Shown here in pieces: positions 37,979-46,677 of a stretch of DNA of 64,000 nucleotides. The first letter of the stretch is position 1. Every line of letters begins with the position of its first letter. The stretch covers positions 1-64,000 of the forward strand of contig CALKCK010000003.1 of the NCBI GenBank assembly GCA_938083195.1, written 5' to 3'. The position numbers were made by a program, and so were the translations under genes. The DNA is from an uncultured Pirellulaceae bacterium. Its GTDB lineage: Bacteria; Planctomycetota; Planctomycetia; Pirellulales; Pirellulaceae. The notes under the pieces are model-generated. The model did no database searches. It was not told the origin of the DNA and worked only from the letters and a program-made list of their open reading frames with translations.

Positions 37979-38398
37979 ATGCACGAGTACAACTTTTTAA
38001 CACAGCAACAACCGCTCGATGATGAGAAATACAATTTCTTTCTTGCAGCGCAACAGTTAAAACAAATGGTGGATCGAGAGCCACCGTCCCTTAGTAACGT
38101 TCGACGACACCATCGCTCGACGACGAGTATTTCGGTTTCGATCCAACCTTTGGACCAAGACTTCAATGCCGTTGGTGAGCCGTTCTGGGTCGTTTCTAGA
38201 GATATCAGCCCAATGGGAATGGGGCTAATTTGCCCGGAACCCTTCGGCTTTGAATTTGTCAGAACCGGCTTGCTGAACAAGAACGCTTCGGTGATCAGTC
38301 GTGTCCGCCACAACACATCGATCGGCGAAACCCACCCAATGTTTCTCGTAGGTATCGAATTCATTAATGGAACTGAACTCTGCGAGATAACTGGCTAG
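37979..38398 (+). CDS. PilZ-domain protein, likely c-di-GMP binding
   Basis: Start chosen at ATG 37979 (139 residues), which has an AGGGGGAAG SD; the frame extends upstream to 37850 without support. The PilZ signature is present: R42-x3-R46 (RRHHR) and D75-x-S77-xx-G80 (SRDISPMGMG), with the beta-barrel end LVGIEFI. These residues bind cyclic di-GMP in the family. A stand-alone PilZ protein acts as a receptor that passes the signal to an unknown target, often motility, adhesion or polysaccharide export. Single-gene unit with a terminator at 38468-38503. Confidence 0.78.
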   Translation: MHEYNFLTQQQPLDDEKYNFFLAAQQLKQMVDREPPSLSNVRRHHRSTTSISVSIQPLDQDFNAVGEPFWVVSRDISPMGMGLICPEPFGFEFVRTGLLNKNASVISRVRHNTSIGETHPMFLVGIEFINGTELCEITG

Positions 38399-38467
38399 TC
38401 AACCAATCAAACGCCGCGACTGTTTAGGTGAACTCCCTCCGACGAACCTAAAGGTCCAACGCAAATA

Positions 38468-38503
38468 CGCCGAACCCGCGAGTCGCAGGTTCGGCGATTT
38501 TTT
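38468..38503 (+). terminator. Rho-independent terminator after the PilZ gene
   Basis: CGCCGAACC and GGTTCGGCG form a 9-bp stem with an 11-base loop, followed by A and six T. Confidence 0.85.
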
Positions 38504-38562
38504 GTATTGCTCAAGCCGCTTTATTCAAGCCGCTGTCTCGAGTTTCGAGCCAACAACGACAG

Positions 38563-38590
38563 AATGCGGTTTAGAGGATGCGGTTTAGAG
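38563..38590. repeat. 14-bp tandem duplication
   Basis: ATGCGGTTTAGAGG occurs twice head to tail, ending at the stop of the small lipoprotein gene (38585). Probably a simple replication-slippage product. Confidence 0.7.
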
Positions 38591-38803
38591 GATGCCGCCG
38601 TGCGTCCGCACTGGTGACATGTGATCAGGATGGTCAAGGAACCAAAATCGTTCCCACTCTGTTCTGATTGCCCGTAGGTTTTCGGATGTGTAGATCAACT
38701 GCTTGGCACGAACAGCAGGATCCGCGTCATAAGCAGGCAGAAAACAGCCTACATTACTGGTTAATGCAACTGCCAAAAACGCCGCAGTCAGAAGCCGACG
38801 CAT
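38585..38803 (-). CDS. Small lipoprotein
   Basis: Start chosen at ATG 38803 (72 residues) with an AAGGGAAG SD; the frame to 38836 is longer by 11 residues. MRRLLTAAFLAVALTSNVGC is a lipoprotein signal with Cys20. The mature 52 residues include YDADPAVRAKQLIYTSENLRAI and end FWFLDHPDHMSPVRTHGGIL, a compact conserved-looking peptide. I believe similar short lipoproteins occur in other planctomycetes but can name no function. The last codons overlap a small tandem duplication. Confidence 0.7.
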   Translation of the reverse strand: MRRLLTAAFLAVALTSNVGCFLPAYDADPAVRAKQLIYTSENLRAIRTEWERFWFLDHPDHMSPVRTHGGIL

Positions 38804-39012
38804 GATACTTCCCTTTTGTTTCGGTTGATTTGACACTCAATCGGTCCTTCGAAATTACGAGCCAGAGCGAAATTGCTCTCTCTGTTGGAAGGAATCGGCA
38901 GCAACCCATGCGATAGTTTAATCCTTACAGCTGAATTATCCGACAAAGTTTGACATTGCTTGCACCACGTGCTGTCAAACGAATGGCATTTCCTCCAATT
39001 ATTCAGAACCGC

Positions 39013-39049
39013 AAAAAAAACGGCCCGCTCCCAAATCTGGAAGCGGACC
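39013..39049 (-). terminator. Rho-independent terminator, minus strand
   Basis: GGCCCGCTCCC and GGAAGCGGACC pair at 9 of 11 positions around loop AAATCT; on the minus strand eight T follow. It could also end weakly on the plus strand (four T). It indicates that a minus-strand transcript ends here, most simply that of the small frame at 39124-39354. Confidence 0.78.
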
Positions 39050-39123
39050 TTTTATCGTTATGAGGCTCGTTGTGAAACGACCTAAACGAAGGGTGGCTGC
39101 AACGGCAACCCGCCGGCAACCGT

Positions 39124-39354
39124 TTATGCGGTGCCACCTCGTCGGCTAGTACAGAAATAATTCACAAAAACACCTCCTTTCTTTAAGACATCCCAATCCC
39201 AACCAGAGCCGCAAAGATCGGTGGGAGCGGGCTTCTGACCATCGCAGTGCGTGCCTGCGATCCGATGCCCTATTGTTTCCTTTTCGGACAACATTGCTAC
39301 CTGATTTTTTGATGAATTCCAAAAATTAGCGATTCGTTCACGCAAATCGTCCAT
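39124..39354 (-). CDS. Possible small Cys-containing protein
   Basis: A 76-residue frame from ATG 39354 (MDDLRERIANFWNSSKNQ) with three Cys, ending VFVNYFCTSRRGGTA. GAGG lies only two bases before the ATG, too close for an ideal SD; the frame is open upstream to a TTG at 39417. Support comes from the terminator 75 bases downstream on the same strand. No family is recognised, and a non-coding RNA transcribed through this stretch is an alternative. Confidence 0.35.
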   Translation of the reverse strand: MDDLRERIANFWNSSKNQVAMLSEKETIGHRIAGTHCDGQKPAPTDLCGSGWDWDVLKKGGVFVNYFCTSRRGGTA

Positions 39355-40271
39355 CACCTCACTTCTACCTAGACGCCGTTTCAGCCCAACCGATTTCAGA
39401 CAACAAGTCTTAGACAAAGCGTTTTAGACAAGGAACGCATGGCAGAACATCTCCTAGCCGTCTGCAAACTCGACGGTCGGCCGCGTTAACTATTGGCAAG
39501 CTATCCGCGATCCCAACGATACTCATCGTTTGAAGGCAACCGAAATGAAACCACACTTGAATCGGCGAACCACAAGCCGCTTCAAATGTAACGTCAGCGG
39601 AAATGACGGAAGAGGCAATCTGGAAGGGGAAGTGAGAGATTCGGAAAGGATGAAACCGCAGCGTCAGCAAAGCGACGAATTGGGTCGACGATAGCTGAAA
39701 AACCAACTGCTTTGCCGCCCCCTGAAGAACAGCTGTCGTTAGCTCCCCACTGCGGCCCCCCCAAACGCTATCACTTTGACCTGCCAAAGTGCTATCAACA
39801 CGGAGACTGGGAATTAAATTGCGATCGGACCGTGAAAACAACCGGATTTCTATCAAAAATTGCCGATTAAACTTGCGGAAACGAAATTAACCCAAGGCAA
39901 CAAACACGGCTTACCGCCCCACCTGTCGACGAGTGACCCCAATCGGCTAGGTAAAATGGCGTTAAACGGGAGATTTTGCCCGTTGCATGTGATAATTCCT
40001 TTTGTTAGTTTATTCCGATCGTTGTGGCGTTGTCCCTTCTCGAATGAATGATTTGCAACGGTGGTCGTAGCTTAGGCTCGGTTGCTGTTACCAAACTCTG
40101 ACGCTCGGACAGTTTCACAGTTTATTTTTCACCTCTGACGTGTTGAACAGATCAACATGCAACCCAGGCAGCGCCATCGCTTCAACGCCCCATTTTTGAT
40201 CCGGACGTCCTTTGGTCGGATTCAACTAATACAGCCGCGAACTCGTCGCTGATCCCAAAAGAACTTTAATA
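39355..40271. other. Long intergenic/leader region upstream of rpsA
   Basis: About 0.9 kb. A 148-codon minus frame (39410-39856) is open but shows no family resemblance or SD and is not called. The rpsA leader probably starts in the second half; an extended -10-like TGTGATAAT occurs at 39988-39996 without a good -35. No autoregulatory RNA structure could be defined by eye. Confidence 0.35.
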
Positions 40272-42302
40272 ATGGTAAATCGTAATCTCATTCACTCACT
40301 TGAAGACGACGCAATCGAACTGGAAATGGGAGAATTGTTCTCCACAACCGCCCAGGAAGATCTCGAAGAACTCAATCTTACAGAACTCTATTATCCTGAT
40401 GGCGTAGGCGCCGAGCAGAAGTACGAACTCAACGAGATCGTCGAAGGAAAGATTGTTCGCGTTGACAGTGACCACGTCGTCGTCGATGTCGGTTTCAAAA
40501 GTGAAGGTACGATTCCTCGAAACGAATGGGAAGAGCACGAAGATCAACCCGAAGTCGGGCAAAGCATCAAGGTGCTTATCGAAGATCTTGAAGACGAGCA
40601 AGGTCGCGCCGACGACCCATCAGGACTTATTGCTGTCAGCAAGCGCAAAGCTGACCATATCATCCATTGGATCGACGTAATCTCGAAAGTCGCCGAAGGC
40701 GATATCGTAACTGGTACCTGCACCCGGAAAATCAAAGGTGGACTTCTGGTCGACATTGGTGTTCCAGTATTCCTACCTGCCAGCCAAGTTGACATCCGTC
40801 GTCCAGGCGACATCGGCGATTACATCGGCCGCGTCGTCCAATGCGAAGTTCTCAAAATTGATGAGCTTCGCCGCAACATTGTTGTCTCACGACGCTCACT
40901 GATTGAAAAAGAGCGAACGTACGCACAGCAAAAACTAATGGCTGAATTGGAAACTGGACAAATCCGAAAAGGTATCGTGAAAAACATCGCCGACTTCGGA
41001 GCGTTTGTCGACCTCGGTGGAATTGACGGTTTGCTCCACATCACTGATATGTCGCACACACGTATTTCGCACCCGTCACAAATGGTGTCGATGGATCAAG
41101 AACTCGACGTAATGGTTCTGAATATCGATCGAGAGAAAATCAAGATCGCTCTAGGGCTGAAGCAATTGTTGCCTAACCCTTGGGATCAAGTCGAAGAGAA
41201 ATACCCGATTGCGTCGGTTCAAACTGGTGAAGTTGTCAACGTAATGAACTACGGTGCATTCGTTAAACTTGAGCCAGGAATCGAAGGCCTCGTTCACATC
41301 TCAGAAATGTCTTGGGTCAAACGAGTCAACCATCCGAGTGAACTTGTCAACATTGGTGACGAAATTCAAGTCTCGGTTCTGGGTATTGATAAATCGGGTG
41401 AGCAGATGTCATTGGGCATGAAGCAAACTCAGGACAACCCTTGGGATAAAGTTGAAGGTAAATACCCAATCGGAAAAGAGATTTCTGGACGCGTTCGAAA
41501 TCTGACCAACTATGGTGCCTTTATCGAACTCGAAGAAGGAATTGATGGTCTTCTACACGTCTCCGACATGTCTTGGACGCGAAAGATTAGTCACCCCAAT
41601 GAAGTCCTTGAAAAAGGTCAGGAATTGACTTGTCGGATTTTGGCGGTAGATACCGACCGTCGGCGGATCGCCCTCGGATTGAAGCAAATGAACGAAGATC
41701 CATGGACAAGCGACATTCCACAACGATACTCACCTGGCCAAAAGATCACCGGCAAGGTTACCAAAATTACCAATTTTGGAGTATTTGTCGGACTTGAAAA
41801 CGGCCTTGAAGGATTGCTTCATATCTCGGAACTCGCCGAGCACAAAGTCGAGAATCCCGAGGACGTCGTCAAAGTGGGAGACGAACTCGAGGTCAAAGTC
41901 CTTCGCGTTGATACCGAAGAGCGAAAGATTGGACTTTCTCGTCGACGAGTTGACTGGACGGCAGAAGAAGAAGCAGCCGAAGCTAAGAAAGAAGCTGCAG
42001 AGGTTTCTGGAACTGCCGGCGGCCCCAACATTGCTAAGTCAGATCTCAAAGGTGGACTTGGTGGTGGTGGATTATTAATCCAATCGCCTGAAGCGCCTGC
42101 TGCTGAAGCCGCTCCTGCTACTGAAGCCGCTCCTGCTACTGAAGAAGCTCCTGCTACTGAAGAAGCGCCTGCTACTGAAGAAGCGCCTGCTGCTGAAGAA
42201 ACTCCTGCTGCTGAAGAAGCACCTGCTGCTGAAGAAGCGCCTGCTGCTGAAGAAGCACCTGCGGAAACTCCGGCTGAGGAAGAGAAACCAGAAGAAGGTT
42301 AA
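40272..42302 (+). CDS. rpsA: 30S ribosomal protein S1
   Basis: A 676-residue S1 with six S1/OB domains in series, starting near residues 57, 142, 235, 320, 405 and 492, the last four with the classic GAFV/GAFI...GLLHIS pattern. It binds mRNA and helps its loading on the 30S subunit, which matters in a genome with many weak SD sites. Its own ATG has no SD. After residue about 580 the protein ends in a low-complexity acidic tail of (EEAPAA/T) repeats, coded by an 18-bp minisatellite (42090-42262). A strong terminator follows. S1 in E. coli has 557 residues, so the extra length is the tail plus an N-terminal acidic extension. Confidence 0.95.
   Translation: MVNRNLIHSLEDDAIELEMGELFSTTAQEDLEELNLTELYYPDGVGAEQKYELNEIVEGKIVRVDSDHVVVDVGFKSEGTIPRNEWEEHEDQPEVGQSIKVLIEDLEDEQGRADDPSGLIAVSKRKADHIIHWIDVISKVAEGDIVTGTCTRKIKGGLLVDIGVPVFLPASQVDIRRPGDIGDYIGRVVQCEVLKIDELRRNIVVSRRSLIEKERTYAQQKLMAELETGQIRKGIVKNIADFGAFVDLGGIDGLLHITDMSHTRISHPSQMVSMDQELDVMVLNIDREKIKIALGLKQLLPNPWDQVEEKYPIASVQTGEVVNVMNYGAFVKLEPGIEGLVHISEMSWVKRVNHPSELVNIGDEIQVSVLGIDKSGEQMSLGMKQTQDNPWDKVEGKYPIGKEISGRVRNLTNYGAFIELEEGIDGLLHVSDMSWTRKISHPNEVLEKGQELTCRILAVDTDRRRIALGLKQMNEDPWTSDIPQRYSPGQKITGKVTKITNFGVFVGLENGLEGLLHISELAEHKVENPEDVVKVGDELEVKVLRVDTEERKIGLSRRRVDWTAEEEAAEAKKEAAEVSGTAGGPNIAKSDLKGGLGGGGLLIQSPEAPAAEAAPATEAAPATEEAPATEEAPATEEAPAAEETPAAEEAPAAEEAPAAEEAPAETPAEEEKPEEG
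42090..42262 (+). repeat. 18-bp coding minisatellite in the rpsA tail
   Basis: About 9.6 imperfect copies of GAAGAAGCNCCTGCTRCT, encoding EEAPA(A/T). Copies differ mainly at third positions and in the final codon. Copy number may vary between strains without changing the frame. Confidence 0.9.
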
Positions 42303-42360
42303 ACTCTTGAATGGGAATGGCTCAAACTGAGCCATTTCCGAATGAGTTCTGTAAACAACA

Positions 42361-42392
42361 AACGCTCACCTACAAAGGTGAGCGTTTTTTTT
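42361..42392 (+). terminator. Rho-independent terminator after rpsA
   Basis: AACGCTCACCT and AGGTGAGCGTT make an 11-bp stem with loop ACAA and eight T. A second hairpin without T tract (AATGGCTCA/TGAGCCATT, 42316-42336) lies just upstream. Confidence 0.95.
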
Positions 42393-42693
42393 GGCCTTCG
42401 TCGTTTCGGCGAATTTCGTGAGTCGAGCGTTTTACTCCTATGCTGCTGAGGCCGTCTTCTGCCTCCTTCGTAATGAATGAACATCATTCATCGAAGCACG
42501 CCTAAAAACTCACTGATTCTCCCTCTTTTTAAAGGTACCAACGTCCGATCGACCGGTGAGCTTACCTCGCAACTTTCAACCTCAAACGCAAACATAGTAA
42601 AATCAGAGAACCCCTGTCAGCAAACGCTCTCTAAGATAGAATTAGGGCATCTGTGCGGGCCAACTCCCGCTGAAAGTCCTCAGTTCTTTCAAA
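42393..42693. other. Upstream region of purL
   Basis: 301 bases between the rpsA terminator and purL. No reading frame with support and no purine riboswitch-like structure recognised. The purL ATG lacks an SD. Confidence 0.4.
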
Positions 42694-45600
42694 ATGGTCG
42701 ATAGCGTGACGAATACCACTACTTCATCCGATGAATCCCAGACAACTCAGGACCAAGGGACGACCACGCTGTGGCAGGTCGATATTTTCCCGGTCGCCGG
42801 TCAACCTAACCGTCTCTCCACCGAGGTACTCGATAATGCCAAGGATCTTCGTGTTGATGAATCCCTGGAGGTGATTGCCGCACACGGATTCCTCATCCAA
42901 GGCCCGCTAACTCATCAAGACGTGGCACGATTGACAGCGGAATTGCTTGTCGATCCAGTGGTTGAACGCTGTGAATTCGCGCTGGTTGGCTCTGATTCAC
43001 TGTCGCAACCAATTGGGCAATTGACCAATTTACTCCACGTTCTCCCACTTCCCGGCGTCACCGATCCTCAGGCAGAAAGCGCTTTGATGGCGATGAGGCA
43101 CCTTGGGTTCCCCGTCGACGTCGTCCGCACCTTCAAAAAATTCTGGACCTCAGCACTATCCGAAACCGACCAAAACCTGCTGCACAGTAAAATTTTGTGC
43201 AACGACTCAATCGAGATGATTGTTGTGGGAAAACTCGAACTTGATGAACTTCAACTCGGCCAAGCCTACGAATTTTCAAAACGAGACATTCCACTGACGG
43301 ACCTTCCTGACGAAGCCCTCATGAAGATCAGTCAGGATTGGACCCTCAGTCTTTCGCTAATTGAGATGCACACCATTCGAGATCATTTCGAATCGCTTGG
43401 GCGTGCTCCCACCGACATCGAGCTTGAGTCAATCGCTCAAACGTGGAGCGAACACTGCAGCCACAAAACACTCGCTGGACGCATTTCTTATCGAGATGAA
43501 AATGGCGAACGTCAATTTGAGAACATGCTCAAAGAAACGATTTTTTCCGCGACGATGCAGATCCGATCAGATCTTGGTGAGCGAGATTGGTGCGTGAGCG
43601 TATTCAAGGACAATGCGGGAATCGTTGAATTCGACGACAGTTATAACATTGCATTCAAGGTTGAAACTCATAATCGCCCCTCGGCGCTCGAACCGTACGG
43701 CGGCGCGAACACTGGGATTGGTGGCGTCATCCGCGACACGCTTGGAACCGGTCTGGGGGCTAAGCCAATTTGCAATACCGACGTGTTTTGCTTTGCTTCT
43801 CCGGATACACCATTTGAAGAGCTACCGCCGGGAGTCATGCATCCTCGCCGAATCATGAAAGGCGTCGTCTCCGGTGTCCGTGATTACGGCAACCGCATGG
43901 GCATCCCAACGGTCAACGGAGCCGTGTTTTTTGATGAACGGTACGTTGGTAATCCACTGGTCTTTTGCGGCAACGTCGGTCTGATACCAAAAGAAAAATC
44001 CTTCAAAGAAGTTCAACCTAACGATTTGATTGTTTCCATTGGTGGGAAAACTGGACGGGATGGGATCCATGGAGCAACCTTTAGCTCAGCTGAACTAACC
44101 GAATCCAGCGACATCACTTCCGGCGGAGCCGTGCAAATCGGAAACGCAATTACCGAAAAAATGCTGATGGATGTGCTGCTGATCGCTCGCGATCGGGAAC
44201 TCTATTCTTCCGTTACCGATTGCGGAGCAGGTGGCTACTCCAGTGCCGTTGGCGAAATGGGAGAAGAGCTTGGAGCGGAAGTCTGGCTCGATCGAGTTCC
44301 CCTCAAGTACGACGGACTGTCGTACACCGAGATTTGGATTTCCGAAGCTCAAGAGCGTATGGTTTTTGCCATTCCCGAATCTAACTGGGAACAATTTGAA
44401 GCACTTTGTGCATCCGAATCAGTAGAAGCGACGGTGATCGGGCAATTTAAACCAACCGGTCAATTGGTACTCAAGTTTGGTGATGAAATCGTTGGCGATG
44501 TTTCCATGAGCATGCTACACGATGGTCGACCTCCCATTATTCGGGAAGCGACTTATCAACCGGTTCCATCAAGCGATCTTCCATCGTTTGAATTTAAATC
44601 AACCGAAGAATGGACAACCGATCTCTGTAAAATCCTCGCGTCGCCCAATGTAGCAAGTAAGCACTGGATCATTCGACAGTACGACCATGAAGTTCAGGGC
44701 GGAAGCGTCATCAAACCACTTGTTGGTATCCAAAATGATGGCCCTGGCGATGCCGCCGTTGTTCGGCCCGTTCTCGATTCAAGGCGGGGTTTAGCAGTCT
44801 CTTGCGGAATGAACCCGTTGTACGGCGATCTGGATACCTACCACATGGCTACCAGTGCGATCGACGAGGCGATTCGAAATTGCGTTTCAGTCGGTGCCGA
44901 TCCGACTCGCATCGCGATCTTGGACAATTTTTGCTGGGGCTACACCGATCGCCCTGAAACACTCGGCTCCCTCGTCCGAGCTGCGATCGCCTGTCAAGAT
45001 CTTTCAGTCGTGATGCAAACCCCGTTTATCAGTGGTAAGGACAGCCTTCACAACGAATTTAGCTACACCGATGACAAAGGCAATCGTCAAACGATCTCGA
45101 TCCCATCGACCCTCTTGATCAGCGCCATGGGCCAAGTTCCTGACGTTGCCAACTGTGTCACCATGGACCTGAAAAAGGCAGGCAATGTTCTGTTTCAAAT
45201 CGGTGTCACGGGAGATCATCTCGGTGGTTCACACTGGACCTTAGTCAATGAAATGTCAGGCGGCAAAGTTCCCACGGTTGATCCCCAGCGAGCAAAACAA
45301 ACCTTCATCCATCTCCACGATGCCATTCAAAAAGGTCTGGTACGCAGCTGTCACGATATGAGCGAAGGTGGGCTCGCGGTAGCCGTCGCGGAAATGGCAT
45401 TCGCCGGTGGACTGGGCGCTGAAATCTCGACCAACGAGGTTGGAATCGAAATTCTCCCGAGCGATCCAGACTCTGAAATCAACCTTAGCTACGCAACCGC
45501 GGCTTTACTGTTTGCTGAATCCAATACCCGATTTGTCGTCGAAATCGCGCCTGAGAATGTCGAAACATTCAAATCGACAATGGGAGACATCGACGTTCAA

Positions 45601-45720
45601 CAACTGGGAACCGTCGTTCCCCAACCAAAGCTTACGATTGAAGTTGCTCACAACACCGTCATCCAAAGCGATTTGATGACTCTCAAGAATGCTTGGCTAG
45701 GAACACTCGACTGGAAATAA
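42694..45720 (+). CDS. purL: Phosphoribosylformylglycinamidine synthase, PurL with PurS-like N-terminus
   Basis: A 1008-residue FGAM synthase, fourth step of purine synthesis (FGAR + Gln + ATP to FGAM). The N-terminal about 100 residues (LWQVDIFPVAGQPNRLSTEVLDNA...) resemble PurS. The catalytic part has SEHCSHKT, ETHNRPSALEPYGGANTGIGG, TDCGAGGYSSAVGEMG and the second AIRS-like half with SGKDSLHNEF and SCHDMSEGGLAVAVAEM. It lacks the C-terminal glutaminase of the E. coli enzyme (1295 residues); that is the separate PurQ encoded 71 bases downstream, so the two proteins form the complex. Confidence 0.95.
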   Translation: MVDSVTNTTTSSDESQTTQDQGTTTLWQVDIFPVAGQPNRLSTEVLDNAKDLRVDESLEVIAAHGFLIQGPLTHQDVARLTAELLVDPVVERCEFALVGSDSLSQPIGQLTNLLHVLPLPGVTDPQAESALMAMRHLGFPVDVVRTFKKFWTSALSETDQNLLHSKILCNDSIEMIVVGKLELDELQLGQAYEFSKRDIPLTDLPDEALMKISQDWTLSLSLIEMHTIRDHFESLGRAPTDIELESIAQTWSEHCSHKTLAGRISYRDENGERQFENMLKETIFSATMQIRSDLGERDWCVSVFKDNAGIVEFDDSYNIAFKVETHNRPSALEPYGGANTGIGGVIRDTLGTGLGAKPICNTDVFCFASPDTPFEELPPGVMHPRRIMKGVVSGVRDYGNRMGIPTVNGAVFFDERYVGNPLVFCGNVGLIPKEKSFKEVQPNDLIVSIGGKTGRDGIHGATFSSAELTESSDITSGGAVQIGNAITEKMLMDVLLIARDRELYSSVTDCGAGGYSSAVGEMGEELGAEVWLDRVPLKYDGLSYTEIWISEAQERMVFAIPESNWEQFEALCASESVEATVIGQFKPTGQLVLKFGDEIVGDVSMSMLHDGRPPIIREATYQPVPSSDLPSFEFKSTEEWTTDLCKILASPNVASKHWIIRQYDHEVQGGSVIKPLVGIQNDGPGDAAVVRPVLDSRRGLAVSCGMNPLYGDLDTYHMATSAIDEAIRNCVSVGADPTRIAILDNFCWGYTDRPETLGSLVRAAIACQDLSVVMQTPFISGKDSLHNEFSYTDDKGNRQTISIPSTLLISAMGQVPDVANCVTMDLKKAGNVLFQIGVTGDHLGGSHWTLVNEMSGGKVPTVDPQRAKQTFIHLHDAIQKGLVRSCHDMSEGGLAVAVAEMAFAGGLGAEISTNEVGIEILPSDPDSEINLSYATAALLFAESNTRFVVEIAPENVETFKSTMGDIDVQQLGTVVPQPKLTIEVAHNTVIQSDLMTLKNAWLGTLDWK

Positions 45721-45791
45721 CCAGCCCGACGGGACACCACGCGTTAATTATTTTTTCAAACGATTACTACTTAACCCTTTGCGATTTCGCC

Positions 45792-46571
45792 ATGCCACAA
45801 CCGAACGTACTCATCCTGCGAGCTCCCGGAACTAATTGCGATCAAGAAACTGGTTACGCTTTTGATTTGGCCGGAGGAAACTCAAGTTTCGTCCACATTA
45901 ATCAATTGATCGAAGCCCCTGAAATGGTTCGGGATTATCAAATCCTCTGCCTCCCAGGAGGTTTTAGCTACGGTGACGACATCGCCGCTGGTAGAATTCT
46001 CGCCAGTCAAATGCAGTCACGACTAGCCGATGTACTCTCAGAATTCCATGCGTCGGGGAAATTGATTCTTGGAATCTGCAACGGTTTTCAGATACTGATC
46101 AAGTCTGGGTTTCTTCTTCCCTCAGACGACCAGGGCTTGCCAGCGACGCTCACGTGGAATGACAGCGGCCGTTTTGTCGATTGTTGGGTTAACCTTAAAA
46201 CTGACAATGACAAATGTGTGTTCCTCAACAACATTGAGCAAATGTACCTTCCCATCGCTCATGCCGAAGGAAAGTTCGTTCCACGCAACGAACAAGTCCT
46301 CGATCAACTAAAAAACGATCATCAACTTGCCCTCAGCTATTGCCTCGCCGATGGAAGCGATAACGAAGTCACCTATCCTCACAACCCAAATGGTTCGACC
46401 GCCAATGTTGCCGGAGTCTGCGACGCCTCCGGACGGATTTTTGGACTCATGCCACATCCAGAAAGATTCATCGATCCGACGCACCACCCTCGCTGGACTC
46501 GCGAAGGAAATTCGGCGGCAGGTGATGGATTGGCACTTTTCCAGAATGCAATCAATTTCTTTAACGACTAA
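45792..46571 (+). CDS. purQ: Phosphoribosylformylglycinamidine synthase glutaminase subunit PurQ
   Basis: Start chosen at ATG 45792 (259 residues, MPQPNVLILRAPGTNCDQET), since the frame from 45693 overlaps purL and adds 33 unlike residues. Class I glutamine amidotransferase: oxyanion segment LPGGFSYGDD, nucleophile Cys96 in GICNGFQIL, and the His-Glu pair in MPHPERF. It supplies ammonia to PurL. Same strand and 71 bases after purL, so very likely one operon. Confidence 0.95.
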   Translation: MPQPNVLILRAPGTNCDQETGYAFDLAGGNSSFVHINQLIEAPEMVRDYQILCLPGGFSYGDDIAAGRILASQMQSRLADVLSEFHASGKLILGICNGFQILIKSGFLLPSDDQGLPATLTWNDSGRFVDCWVNLKTDNDKCVFLNNIEQMYLPIAHAEGKFVPRNEQVLDQLKNDHQLALSYCLADGSDNEVTYPHNPNGSTANVAGVCDASGRIFGLMPHPERFIDPTHHPRWTREGNSAAGDGLALFQNAINFFND

Positions 46572-46623
46572 CGGTATCAGTTCCGCACAAGCCGATTTTT
46601 TAAAAAAATCTGAAGGCTCACTT

Positions 46624-46677
46624 CATTCAGTTACTTGGATACGATCGGCTCATTCAGTTACTTGGATTCGATCGGCA
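46624..46677. repeat. 27-bp tandem direct repeat
   Basis: CATTCAGTTACTTGGATACG... and its neighbour differ at only two positions; a partial third element (ATACGATCGGCA) follows. The second copy encodes the last residues of the convergent hydrolase gene (stop at 46650), so the first copy may be a duplicated gene end. Confidence 0.8.

Noticed and set aside
39410-39856. 148-codon minus-strand frame
   Set aside because: Long enough to tempt, but no SD, no signal peptide, no recognisable motif and odd composition. It overlaps the next small frame by chance-like spacing.
39976-39996. TTGCCC and TGTGATAAT considered as a promoter for rpsA
   Set aside because: The spacing is only 9 bases, far too short for -35/-10 elements.
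42075-42335. 86-codon antisense frame rich in Ser, Phe and Arg
   Set aside because: It is the reverse complement of the rpsA minisatellite.
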